From contig NZ_JAFAND010000094.1 of NCBI RefSeq assembly GCF_019232825.1, positions 1 through 50,583 of the forward strand: a DNA stretch of 50,583 bases, written 5' to 3'. This DNA is from Paludibacterium sp. (GTDB taxonomy: Bacteria > Pseudomonadota > Gammaproteobacteria > Burkholderiales > Chromobacteriaceae). Position 1 is the first letter of the stretch; every line of letters starts with the position of its first letter. Positions 37,623 through 45,555 of this stretch are shown here, in pieces. Under the pieces are notes generated by a model, which saw only the letters and a list, made by a program, of their open reading frames with translations, did no database searches and was not told the DNA's origin. A program made the translations under genes and the position numbers.

Positions 37623-38546
37623 ATGTCGATGGCAGACCGAGACGGATTCATTTGGTACAACGGCGAACTGGTCGAGTGGCGCTCGGCCACCACTCACGTC
37701 CTGACACACACGCTGCACTACGGCATGGGCGTGTTCGAGGGCGTGCGCGCTTACGAAACCGCCCGCGGCCCGGCCATCTTCCGCCTGCAGGACCACACCG
37801 ACCGCCTGTTCCGCTCGGCGCACATTCTCGGCATTCAACTGCCGTTCAGCAAAGAAGACATCAACCGCGCCCACCACGAGGTGGTGACAGCCAACAAACT
37901 GTCGTCCTGTTACTTCCGCCCGATGGCCTTCTACGGTTCCGGCAAGCTTGGCGTGGCGCCGCCGGCCAACGACGTTCAAGTCATCGTGGCCGCTTGGCCG
38001 TGGGGCGCCTACCTTGGCGCCGACGGACTGGAGAAAGGCATCCGCGTCAAGACCTCGTCCTTCACCCGGCATCACGTCAACATCACCATGTGCAAGGCGA
38101 AGGCCAACGGCAACTACATGAACTCCATCCTGGCCAACACCGAGGCCACGCGCGACGGTTATGACGAGGCGCTGCTGCTCGACGTCGAGGGCTATGTGGC
38201 GGAAGGCTCGGGCGAAAACGTCTTCATCGTGCGCCGCGGCAAGCTGTATACTCCCGACCTGACCTCGGCGCTGGAGGGCATCACGCGCGATACCGTGATC
38301 CAGCTCGCCGCCGAAATGGGGCTCGATATCGTCGAGAAGCGCCTGACGCGCGACGAAGTGTACAGTGCCGACGAGGCGTTCTTCACCGGCACCGCGGCCG
38401 AAGTCACGCCGATTCGCGAATTGGATGGCCGCCAGATCGGCAGCGGCACCCGCGGACCGGTCACCGCCGAGATCCAGCGCCGTTTCTTTGACTGCGTCAA
38501 AGGCCTCGACGCCAGCCACGACGCTTGGCTGACCTACGTGAAATAA
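37623..38546 (+). CDS. ilvE: Branched-chain amino acid aminotransferase
   Basis: 307 residues from ATG 37623 with GGAGAA upstream. The start DGFIWYNGELVEWRSATTHVLTHTLHYG, the PLP lysine in CKAKANGNYMNS and the cofactor loop EGYVAEGSGENVFIV mark fold-type IV class III branched-chain aminotransferases. The enzyme makes leucine, isoleucine and valine from their keto acids with glutamate as donor. A TATAAT at 37580-37585 could be the -10 box. A zinc-finger gene follows 17 bp later. Confidence 0.96.
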   Translation: MSMADRDGFIWYNGELVEWRSATTHVLTHTLHYGMGVFEGVRAYETARGPAIFRLQDHTDRLFRSAHILGIQLPFSKEDINRAHHEVVTANKLSSCYFRPMAFYGSGKLGVAPPANDVQVIVAAWPWGAYLGADGLEKGIRVKTSSFTRHHVNITMCKAKANGNYMNSILANTEATRDGYDEALLLDVEGYVAEGSGENVFIVRRGKLYTPDLTSALEGITRDTVIQLAAEMGLDIVEKRLTRDEVYSADEAFFTGTAAEVTPIRELDGRQIGSGTRGPVTAEIQRRFFDCVKGLDASHDAWLTYVK

Positions 38547-38563
38547 GCAAGGAACCGCGAATC

Positions 38564-38767
38564 ATGCCCGAATTGAAACCCAACACCGAGCGCCAGATCG
38601 AGATTACCGCGGCGGACCTGCCGTTGGCTTGCCCGATGCCGGACATGCTGAAGTGGAACGCCCACCCTCGTGTCTATCTGTCGCTGGACGAGCACGGCGA
38701 GGCGCGATGTCCCTACTGTTCCACCCGCTACCATCTGCAAGGTGGCAAGCCGGACGGGCACCATTGA
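38564..38767 (+). CDS. Zinc-finger (zf-CHCC) protein
   Basis: 67 residues from ATG 38564 after AAGGAA. It has one zinc-binding set: cysteine in LACP, histidine in AHPRV and the pair CPYC, followed by RYHL, the CHCC pattern of small proteins related to mitochondrial complex I subunit NDUFS6. Placement after ilvE and before waaF, ending at a terminator, is a common arrangement in betaproteobacteria. The role is unproved. Confidence 0.88.
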   Translation: MPELKPNTERQIEITAADLPLACPMPDMLKWNAHPRVYLSLDEHGEARCPYCSTRYHLQGGKPDGHH

Positions 38768-38785
38768 GCCGCCAGTGCTTTGTTG

Positions 38786-38808
38786 AAGGGTGCCTGGCAC
38801 CCTTTTTT
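38786..38808 (+). terminator. Rho-independent terminator after the ilvE operon
   Basis: AAGGGTGCC pairs with GGCACCCTT nearly back to back, ending in a run of six T. The adjacent A-start also gives some activity on the other strand. Confidence 0.85.
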
Positions 38809-38825
38809 AATTGAATCCGAACCGC

Positions 38826-39869
38826 ATGAAAAAAATCCTGGTCATTGCCCCCTCCTGGGTCGGCGACAGCGTGATGGCCCAGCCGCTATACCGGCGGCTG
38901 CATGAGCTCCACGGCGAGCTCGAACTGCATGTCTTCGCGCCGCAATGGACGCTGCCGCTTTTGGCGCGCATGCCCGAAGTGGCACAGGCGCATCTCAACC
39001 CGTTCGGCCATGGCGCCTTGAGCCTGGTGGCGCGCTGGAAGACCGCCCGCCAGCTGGCCAAATACCGCTTCGATCAAGCGATCGTGCTGCCCAACTCGCT
39101 CAAGTCGGCGCTGATCCCGCTCTTCGCCGGCATTCCCAGCCGCACCGGCTTCATCGGCGAATCGCGTTACGGTCTGCTCAACGATTGGCGCGAATTGGAC
39201 GAAAACCGCCTGCCGATGATGGTGGAACGGTTCTGTGCGCTGGGCACCCACCGCGGCCAAGCGCTCAAGCGCCCTATTCCCTACCCGCGGCTGACCGTCG
39301 AAGCGGCGCGCCAAGACGCGACGCTGGCCTCCCTATCGCTCACGGCCGACAAGCCGATCGCCGCCTTCTGCCCGGGCGCGGAATATGGCCCGGCCAAGCG
39401 CTGGCCGGCGCGCCACTTCGCCACGCTGGCCAGCCGCTTCGCCGAAGCCGGGTTCCAAGTTTGGCTATTCGGCTCGGCCAAGGACGCCGAGATCGGCGCC
39501 GAGATCGACCGGCTGTCAAACGGCGTGGCCGTCAATCTCTGCGGCCGTACCGGCCTGGACCAGGCGATCGATCTGATTGGCCTGGCGGATATCGTCGTGT
39601 GCAACGACTCCGGCCTCATGCACGTGGCCGCCGCGCTCGACAAACCGTTGGTGGCGCTCTATGGCTCGTCGAGCCCGGACTTCACCCCGCCGTTGTCCGA
39701 CCGCGCCGAAATCGTCACCTTGGGCCTGGAATGCAGCCCCTGCTTCGAACGCGTCTGCCCGTTCGGCCATACCGACTGCCTGGAGAAGCTGGCGCCCGAA
39801 CTGGCGTGGCAGGCCGTCGCCAAACTATTGCCCAGACTGCAGCCCTCCCTCGACACAGAACATGAATAA
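38826..39869 (+). CDS. waaF: Lipopolysaccharide heptosyltransferase II
   Basis: 347 residues from ATG 38826 (MKKILVIAPSWVGDSVMAQPL); a start at 38811 would add five residues. It is a GT9-type heptosyltransferase with the N-terminal WVGDSVMAQ motif, GAEYGPAKRWP and the donor-site NDSGLMHVAAAL. The segment CSPCFERVCPFGHTDCL is typical of WaaF. It adds the second heptose to the LPS inner core. Its last 8 bases overlap the TetR gene. Confidence 0.93.
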   Translation: MKKILVIAPSWVGDSVMAQPLYRRLHELHGELELHVFAPQWTLPLLARMPEVAQAHLNPFGHGALSLVARWKTARQLAKYRFDQAIVLPNSLKSALIPLFAGIPSRTGFIGESRYGLLNDWRELDENRLPMMVERFCALGTHRGQALKRPIPYPRLTVEAARQDATLASLSLTADKPIAAFCPGAEYGPAKRWPARHFATLASRFAEAGFQVWLFGSAKDAEIGAEIDRLSNGVAVNLCGRTGLDQAIDLIGLADIVVCNDSGLMHVAAALDKPLVALYGSSSPDFTPPLSDRAEIVTLGLECSPCFERVCPFGHTDCLEKLAPELAWQAVAKLLPRLQPSLDTEHE

Positions 39870-40458
39870 CCTCGCACACGACCATAACAGCCGCCGCATG
39901 GAACTGGTGCTGGCCGCCGCCAGCCTGTTCCGCGATCAAGGCTACGAACGCACAACCGTGCGCGACTTGGGCCACGCGGTCGGCCTGCAATCCGGCAGCC
40001 TGTTCTATCACTTCCGCAGCAAGGAAGAGATTCTGGTGGCGGTGATGGCGCTGGGCATCACCCGCACCACCGAGCAGCTCGAGTCGGCGCTTGCCCGCGC
40101 AGACACGCTCAACGCCAAGCTCGCGGCCTTGTTTCATGTGCATTTGCATTCGCTGTTGGGTGAAAACCAGGCGGCGCTCGAAGTCATGCTGTACGAGTGG
40201 CGCAGCGTGAGCGAAGCGGCCCGCCCGGGACTCATCGTGCTGCGCGACCGCTATGAGGCTTTGTGGCAAGGCGTGCTGGACGAGGCCGCCGCCGCGGGTC
40301 TGGTCAGAAGCGACACGCGGCTGTTGCGCCGCACCTTGCTTGGCAGCCTGCACTGGACCGTGCAGTGGTTCCACCCGGACGGCGACATGAGCGTCGACGA
40401 GCTGGCCGAGCGGATGCTGGCGCTGGTCCTACGCGAGGAAAATACGGCAACACGCTGA
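39862..40458 (+). CDS. TetR-family transcriptional regulator
   Basis: 198 residues from ATG 39862, overlapping the waaF stop by 8 bases. The helix-turn-helix lies at about residues 10-55 (ELVLAAASLFRDQGYERTTVRDLGHAVGLQSGSLFYHFRSKEE region). The C-terminal domain binds an unknown ligand and mediates dimerisation. Overlap with waaF suggests a shared transcript, though its targets are not evident. Confidence 0.93.
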   Translation: MNNLAHDHNSRRMELVLAAASLFRDQGYERTTVRDLGHAVGLQSGSLFYHFRSKEEILVAVMALGITRTTEQLESALARADTLNAKLAALFHVHLHSLLGENQAALEVMLYEWRSVSEAARPGLIVLRDRYEALWQGVLDEAAAAGLVRSDTRLLRRTLLGSLHWTVQWFHPDGDMSVDELAERMLALVLREENTATR

Positions 40459-40512
40459 TTTTTCTTGTTTTATGGGTTAAGCTAGAAAAAGGTTCCTTGA
40501 CGGAGTCAGGTT

Positions 40513-41067
40513 ATGCCGCAACCCATTGCCAGCCTTCCCGCCAGTGTCGCCACTGGCATCCAGGCGCAGCAGGCGGCCCAACAAGCACAGGCGGCCGACA
40601 ACAGCCGCAAGCAGCAAACCACGCAGACCGCCGCCACCCAGCAGGTGGAAGCGCCCGCGCCCAAAGCCGTGGTCCAGACGCAGCAGAATCAGCAAACCGC
40701 GCGCGTCGAGGCCGAGCTGCGGCAACAGCTGACCACCGCGCAAGCCAACGTGGCGACGCAAAGCCGTGGACAACCGACGCCGACGCCGCCGCAAACCCTG
40801 CAGGCGGAAAACAATCAAACCCAGCAAGCCGAGGCAACGCGCGCCGACGCCAAGCGCCAGGCCGCCGCGGCGCAAAATCAACGGCAAGCCCAGGCCGAGC
40901 AGGACCAGAAAACGCAACAAACCGAACAGCAGACGCGGCAGGCGGCCGCCCAGGCGGAAAAATCCCGCGCGCCCAATCCCGAAACCATCGCGCAACACTA
41001 TCAAGCGACGCAAATCGTGTTGCAGCCAGCCAGCACCAACACCCATCAGGTCAACACGCAAGCGTAG
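40513..41067 (+). CDS. Glutamine/alanine-rich low-complexity protein
   Basis: 184 residues from ATG 40513 with CGGAG and CAGG upstream. The sequence is dominated by glutamine, alanine and threonine, with many short QQ and AQ repeats and a helical, charged middle, ending HYQATQIVLQPASTNTH. It has no signal peptide or transmembrane segment and is probably disordered or coiled. It starts 55 bases after the TetR stop. It belongs to no family I recognise; a role in filament or surface assembly is a guess. Low complexity makes the frame hard to validate but it is the only one with a good start. Confidence 0.6.
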   Translation: MPQPIASLPASVATGIQAQQAAQQAQAADNSRKQQTTQTAATQQVEAPAPKAVVQTQQNQQTARVEAELRQQLTTAQANVATQSRGQPTPTPPQTLQAENNQTQQAEATRADAKRQAAAAQNQRQAQAEQDQKTQQTEQQTRQAAAQAEKSRAPNPETIAQHYQATQIVLQPASTNTHQVNTQA

Positions 41068-41088
41068 GTCTCCATGTTCAGAGGGTCC

Positions 41089-42204
41089 CTAACGTCGCCG
41101 GACCCATTCGGCGAAGGTCTCGTCTTCAAGACGGTACTCACCCAAGGCGAGCCGCGTCACCACATTCGCCGCCTGAAGACGCCTCAGGGCATGGCTGACC
41201 GTGTTTTTGGTCACCGCCTGACGAAGCAATGACGATAACTTGGCCTGCGCGGGCGCTGCATACAAATCCGACTCGCCATGCACCAGCAACGACAAGACAG
41301 CTTGATCGGCGGGAAGCAAATTGTTCCATTGCTTCAAAAAATGCCCATCGGAAAACACTGAAGCCTTAGTATGCGCCAGCGCCGCTGCTTCACCCTCCAT
41401 TTGGTAGAGCATATAGCGCTCGATAAAGCGTTTGAAAAACTCTGGCGTGCGGTGCAGTTCGTCAAAAGCGCGATGTGCATAGTCCAGACTCAAAGGCATC
41501 CTTGCCATGCTGTTGGCAAGCTCGGTGGTAAACGAGACAAACTCCGCACCCAATAGCGGAAACGGCTCCAAGGCCGCCCAGTTATAGAATGGCTCTAGCG
41601 GACGGGCAAACATATCCCGTAATGTCGTCTCCGAACTCCCGGCAAAAATCACCTTGATCCGATCTTTCCGGATATCGAGTGCCGAACGCAGGGCATGGGA
41701 AAAATCACTATGTTCCGCGCTAGCAAGAACCTGTGCTTCGTCTATCGCCAACAATAAGGGCTGCTTCTGCCGATCCAATTGCGCGAGCACATCTTGCAGG
41801 GCCAGCACCCCCTCTACCGCCGCCGAGGTCAGCTCCGCCTCAAACCCGCCTTCGACACCACCGGGGATGCTTGCACTGGCTCTGACCCGCTTGACCGGCG
41901 CACGAAATTTGGCGAGCAACGCCTGCACACCCTGAGGCTTGAGCGCCATGGCCAGCGCCGAGACGAGCGCGCTATCGGGTGCGGCACGGTTATCCCATAG
42001 ATTGGTATAGGCAACGAGATAGCCCTGTTTGGCGGCAGCCGGCAACAAGTCCCGGCACAGGAACTCCGTCTTGCCCATCCGGCGGCGGGCAAACAATCCG
42101 CGCGCGGACGTGAGCTTTAAATCGAACATAGCGAGATAAGCTTCGGCCAGCGCCGGGCGCGGGAAATGCCAGGGATCGGCAAGGACAGTTTCCATTTTTC
42201 TCAT
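41089..42204 (-). CDS. AAA ATPase with C-terminal winged helix
   Basis: 371 residues from ATG 42204 (ATG 42195 is an alternative). A P-loop-like ARRRMGKT (the first glycine is alanine) and Walker B LLLAIDEAQ identify a KAP/archaeal-ATPase-like AAA fold. The last 60 residues read as a winged helix (KNTVSHALRRLQAANVVTRLALGEYRLED). Family members are common in mobile or defence settings. It follows the Q-rich gene on the opposite strand. Two 35-bp direct repeats of a GATAC/GTATC motif lie just upstream. The function is unknown. Confidence 0.8.
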   Translation of the reverse strand: MRKMETVLADPWHFPRPALAEAYLAMFDLKLTSARGLFARRRMGKTEFLCRDLLPAAAKQGYLVAYTNLWDNRAAPDSALVSALAMALKPQGVQALLAKFRAPVKRVRASASIPGGVEGGFEAELTSAAVEGVLALQDVLAQLDRQKQPLLLAIDEAQVLASAEHSDFSHALRSALDIRKDRIKVIFAGSSETTLRDMFARPLEPFYNWAALEPFPLLGAEFVSFTTELANSMARMPLSLDYAHRAFDELHRTPEFFKRFIERYMLYQMEGEAAALAHTKASVFSDGHFLKQWNNLLPADQAVLSLLVHGESDLYAAPAQAKLSSLLRQAVTKNTVSHALRRLQAANVVTRLALGEYRLEDETFAEWVRRR

Positions 42205-42210
42205 TATTTT

Positions 42211-42245
42211 TGAGAAGTATCAAAATTGATGATACTAAATGATAC
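42211..42245. repeat. Direct repeat A (GTATC/GATAC cluster)
   Basis: This 35-bp block starts TGAGAAGTATCAAAA and carries AGTATCA and TGATACT in inverted orientation plus a third GATAC. It is 32/35 identical to repeat B, 89 bases away. It lies just before the ATPase start, where an autoregulatory operator would be expected. Confidence 0.85.
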
Positions 42246-42299
42246 TGGAAGGGATGGGGCATACACAACGTCAAAATTGAAGCTCGCCGAACGAACAGA

Positions 42300-42334
42300 T
42301 GAGAAGTATCAAAATCGATGATACTTGATGATAC
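42300..42334. repeat. Direct repeat B (GTATC/GATAC cluster)
   Basis: Second copy of repeat A, differing at 3 of 35 positions, with the same internal inverted GTATCA/TGATAC pair and third GATAC. The spacing of 89 bases is about 8.5 helical turns. Together they form an iteron-like or operator-like pair between the ATPase and the small unknown gene. Confidence 0.85.
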
Positions 42335-42338
42335 CAAC

Positions 42339-42358
42339 CGGGGAGCGGACGCTCCCCG
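42339..42358. terminator. GC-rich hairpin, possible terminator
   Basis: CGGGGAGC pairs with GCTCCCCG round GGAC, directly after repeat B and 14 bases beyond the end of the small minus-strand gene. No T-run follows. Confidence 0.45.
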
Positions 42359-42372
42359 CCTCGGTTAGCGCC

Positions 42373-42630
42373 TTATTCGGCAGTTAAAATCACGCACCCC
42401 GCCACCCGTCTCGTGCGCACCACTTCCGGGAAATACAGCCAAGATCGCTCCGAATCGACGCGCAGCGACGCCCACGGCAGACGGCTGTCGACGATCAGCC
42501 GGCAGATGCCGGGGTCGGCTTGGCCCGCGCGCGGCGCGCACAGTTCCGAGATCAGAGCGAACAGCGGCAGTTGCCGGAGGTCGCGGTTTGAAGCGGCGGT
42601 GGGGATTGCAGTACGATGCGAGATAGCCAT
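42373..42630 (-). CDS. Small hypothetical protein
   Basis: 85 residues from ATG 42630, with GGAGAAG at good spacing. It is cysteine-poor, with a hydrophobic middle (LPLFALISELCAPRAG) and an ending with several arginines and RRVAGCVILTAE. An overlapping frame gives a longer but less protein-like product. No family is recognised. It lies between the GATAC repeats and a structured non-coding stretch in an accessory region. Confidence 0.55.
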   Translation of the reverse strand: MAISHRTAIPTAASNRDLRQLPLFALISELCAPRAGQADPGICRLIVDSRLPWASLRVDSERSWLYFPEVVRTRRVAGCVILTAE

Positions 42631-42676
42631 TCAACTTCTCCGAGTAAAAGGGATAAGGAGTTGCGTGGTCAGCGGT

Positions 42677-42814
42677 CCGGGGGTGTTCCTAGGCACCCTC
42701 GGGCCGCGCCTGTTTGCGGCTGATGCCGCAAACCAAAAGCCTAGGGAGCAAGCGGAAAAAAGACAAGCCAGCACGGCTGTCAGTAAAATCTGAAACTGAG
42801 CTGACCTGCTCCCT
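42677..42814. other. Structured non-coding stretch with nested inverted repeats
   Basis: The stretch holds a wobble-containing hairpin (42677-42702), a perfect 9-bp hairpin GTTTGCGGC-TGAT-GCCGCAAAC (42712-42733) and an inverted pair AGGGAGCA (42743-42750) / TGCTCCCT (42807-42814). It has no convincing gene. It may be a decayed mobile end, a small RNA or the leader of the fused toxin gene. Confidence 0.45.
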
Positions 42815-42873
42815 TGAGACGGTCAACGCACTGGTCTACTATGCGGGCAAATCATCGCCATCGGGTGGACATC

Positions 42874-43704
42874 ATGCCTTTGCATCGGTTTGGCTGGCTG
42901 CAGAAAACCGTCCGTCATTCGATCGACCTTCAACACGAGCAGGACATCCTGCTGCGCCGCGCCGCGGACCTTGCCGGCCAATCCACCGCGCAATTCATCA
43001 TCGACAGCGTCTGCAAAGCGGCCGAACGGACCGTGCTCGATCAGCGCCACTTCGTCGTCTCCGGCAGCGAACGGCAGAAAATCATCGCGCTGCGCCAGCG
43101 CGTCGCGACGCCCTCCCCGGCCCTATGCCGTTTGTTGACCCAAAAAGCGCCATGGGAAGGCGAATCGGCGCTGCATGCGCCAGAACCGCTGGCGCCGGCG
43201 CATTCGATCGTGCAATTCGACTGCGGACGTCCGGCGCTCAACGACTGGCTCGCGCACCGCGCGCGCCAGGCGCAGCTGAAGAACGCGGCGCGCACCTTCG
43301 TGGTCAGCGCCCAAGGGCGCGTTGTCGGTTACTTCAGCCTGAGCGTCGGTCAGATCGACTCGCGCGAATTTCCCGGCTACGGCACGCCGGCCGTCGACCG
43401 GCAGATCTTCCCCCTGCCCATCGCCCTGCTGAACCGCCTAGCGGTCGACTCGCTCTATCAGCACCAAGGGCTTGGCCGCGCGCTGTTGCGCGACGCCATC
43501 CTGCACGTGCTGTCGATCAGCGAACAGATCGGCGTGACGGCGCTACTGATCCAGCCGCTCAACGAGCCGGCGGCGCGCTTCTACCTCGCGTGCGGCTTCA
43601 TCCAGTCGCCGGCCGCCTACAAACAACTGATGCTGCCGTTCGAGGACATGCAAGCGGCGTGGCGCGACGCGCAAACGCCGGCGCTGACGCAGCGCCAGGC
43701 TTGA
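42874..43704 (+). CDS. DUF1778 antitoxin fused to GNAT acetyltransferase toxin (TacA-TacT type)
   Basis: 276 residues from ATG 42874 (GGTGG upstream; an ATG at 42841 has no ribosome site). Residues about 13-95 match DUF1778 antitoxins, including LDQRHFVVS and the usual ending ALCRLLTQKAPWE. From about residue 100 it is a GNAT toxin: HAPEPLAPAH, FDCGRPALNDWLAHRA, the acetyl-CoA loop QHQGLGRALL (197-205) and Y237 in ARFYLACGF. The two normally are separate genes with a toxin that acetylates aminoacyl-tRNA. Here the antitoxin stop is missing and the join falls exactly at the natural boundary. Whether the chain is self-inhibited is unknown. Confidence 0.88.
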   Translation: MPLHRFGWLQKTVRHSIDLQHEQDILLRRAADLAGQSTAQFIIDSVCKAAERTVLDQRHFVVSGSERQKIIALRQRVATPSPALCRLLTQKAPWEGESALHAPEPLAPAHSIVQFDCGRPALNDWLAHRARQAQLKNAARTFVVSAQGRVVGYFSLSVGQIDSREFPGYGTPAVDRQIFPLPIALLNRLAVDSLYQHQGLGRALLRDAILHVLSISEQIGVTALLIQPLNEPAARFYLACGFIQSPAAYKQLMLPFEDMQAAWRDAQTPALTQRQA

Positions 43705-43774
43705 TCGAAGTATTTACGTGGTCTTTACACGCCTCATGCTAGCCTGACGTTAGCGTTACTCACGAAAGGCCGCC

Positions 43775-45505
43775 ATGGATCCGCGTCATCTCTGGCTGTA
43801 TGGGGTGTTCCTGTTTGCCGTTACGCTATGCGTGCGTCCGCTGGGACGCTATCTGACGCACGTTTTCAACCGCGAACCCACCTTGCTCGACCCGCTGCTG
43901 CTCCCGCTGGAACGCCGGCTTTACCGCCTTGCCGGCATCCATCCGCAACAGGAGATGTCCTGGCAAGCCTATACCGGCGCGCTCATCGTCGCCGGGCTTC
44001 TGGGGGTCGCTTTCGTCACGCTGATGCTGTTGTTGCAGCCGCTAGGCCAACCCGCCGATCCACACTATCGCCCCGGCCCCTTGTCTTTTCTGCTGGCGCT
44101 GAACACCGCCATCAGTTTCGCCACCACTACCACGTGGCAAGCCTATAGCGGCGAATCGGCGCTTAGCTACCTGAGCCAATCGCTGGCGCTGACGTCGCAG
44201 AATTTCCTTGCCGGCGGCGCGGGCCTGGCGGTCGGCATCGCCTTTATCCGCGGCTTCAGCCGCCGCCACTGCGATACCTTGGGCAATTTCTGGGTGGATC
44301 TGACCCGTGCCGTGCTGTGGGTATTGCTGCCGATGTCGCTCGTGGGCGGCCTGCTGCTGGTCTGGCAAGGCGTGCCGCAGAACTGGCATGCGTACATTCC
44401 GCTCAAGACGCTGGCGGGAGCGGGGCAGCTGTTGCCGCAAGGCCCGGTCGCCTCGCTGGAATTCATCAAAAACCTCGGCACCAACGGCGGCGGCTTTTTC
44501 GCCGCCAATGGCGCGCATCCCTATGCCAATCCCTCCGGGCTCAGCAACCTGATCGGCATGCTGGCGATCGTGCTGCTGCCCGCCGCGCTCACCTACACCT
44601 TCGGTCAGATGACACAGCGCCAAGCGCACGGCTGGGTGCTCTATGGCGTCATGGTTACGCTGTTCTGCGCCGGCCTGGGGCTGCACGACCGCGCAGAGCA
44701 GGCCGGCAACCCGCGCTTGGCGGCGCAGGCCATCGCGCAACAAGAAAGCCCCTGGCAGAGCGGCGGCAACATGGAAGGCAAGGAAACGCGCTTTGGCATC
44801 GCCTCGACCACCCTCACGGCCATCGTCACCTCCAATACCGCCACCGGCTCCATCAACCAATCGATCGACAGCGACACGCCACTTGGCGGGGGGGTGCTGC
44901 TCATCAACCTGCTATTGGGCGAAGTGGTGTTCGGCGGCTTGGGCAGCGGCCTTTACAGCCTGGTGCTGACCGCGTTGGTGGCGGTGTTCGTGACCGGGCT
45001 GATGATCGGGCGAACGCCGGAATATCTCGGCAAAACCCTCGGCCCCCAGGAAGTCAAACTGATTGCGCTCTACACGGTGATCGCCCCCGCGGTGATCCTT
45101 CCGCTCGGCGCGCTGGCGCTGATCGCGCCCGCCGGGCTCGCCGGCCTCGCCACCAATCAGGGCGCGCACAACCTGACTGCCGTACTGATCGCCTACGCTT
45201 CCTGTTTCGCCAACAATGGCATGAGCTTCGGCGGCATGAGCGTGGACAGCCCGTTCTATCACCTCACGACCATGCTTGCGATGCTGGCCGGCCGCTTCGG
45301 CCTCGCGGCGCCAATCCTCGCCCTTGCCGGGTGTTTTGCCCGTCAGGGGCGCCGGCCGCAATCCGCCGGCACGCTGCCCACCGACGGCTGGGGCTTTGGC
45401 GGCGTGATCCTCGCCACGCTCTTGCTGGTCGTCGGCTTGAGTTTTCTGCCCGTATGGGTGATGGGCCCCCTGGTGGAGCATCTGCAGATGCTAAAAGGCC
45501 CATGA
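43775..45505 (+). CDS. kdpA: Orphan KdpA-like potassium transporter subunit with altered filter
   Basis: 576 residues from ATG 43775 with AAAGG upstream. It matches KdpA along its length, including the four pore loops, but the filter positions differ: TTTTWQ (117-122) for the usual TNTNWQ, ATGS (356-359) for SNGS and NNGMSF (480-485) for NNGSAF. The second loop LGTNGGGFF (234-242) is kept. No kdpB, kdpC or kdpF follows; a hairpin ends the transcript and a yjfB gene lies opposite. In the Kdp pump KdpA needs KdpB for energy. It may be a divergent paralogue working alone, or depend on genes elsewhere. Confidence 0.9.
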   Translation: MDPRHLWLYGVFLFAVTLCVRPLGRYLTHVFNREPTLLDPLLLPLERRLYRLAGIHPQQEMSWQAYTGALIVAGLLGVAFVTLMLLLQPLGQPADPHYRPGPLSFLLALNTAISFATTTTWQAYSGESALSYLSQSLALTSQNFLAGGAGLAVGIAFIRGFSRRHCDTLGNFWVDLTRAVLWVLLPMSLVGGLLLVWQGVPQNWHAYIPLKTLAGAGQLLPQGPVASLEFIKNLGTNGGGFFAANGAHPYANPSGLSNLIGMLAIVLLPAALTYTFGQMTQRQAHGWVLYGVMVTLFCAGLGLHDRAEQAGNPRLAAQAIAQQESPWQSGGNMEGKETRFGIASTTLTAIVTSNTATGSINQSIDSDTPLGGGVLLINLLLGEVVFGGLGSGLYSLVLTALVAVFVTGLMIGRTPEYLGKTLGPQEVKLIALYTVIAPAVILPLGALALIAPAGLAGLATNQGAHNLTAVLIAYASCFANNGMSFGGMSVDSPFYHLTTMLAMLAGRFGLAAPILALAGCFARQGRRPQSAGTLPTDGWGFGGVILATLLLVVGLSFLPVWVMGPLVEHLQMLKGP

Positions 45506-45526
45506 AGCGGCTGCTTCATGGGCCTT
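45495..45526. terminator. Bidirectional terminator between kdpA and yjfB
   Basis: AAGGCCCATGAAGC pairs perfectly with GCTTCATGGGCCTT round GGCT. The kdpA stop codon lies inside the stem. On the minus strand the arm is followed by TTTT, so it suits the yjfB gene best. Confidence 0.8.
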
Positions 45527-45555
45527 GGGAAAACAACAATTACCGTACCGAATGC

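Noticed and set aside
42211-42334. CRISPR array
   Set aside because: Only two repeats with unequal internal symmetry and no further unit or cas gene.
42743-42814. Insertion sequence
   Set aside because: Inverted pair only 8 bp long, no transposase frame and no target duplication visible.
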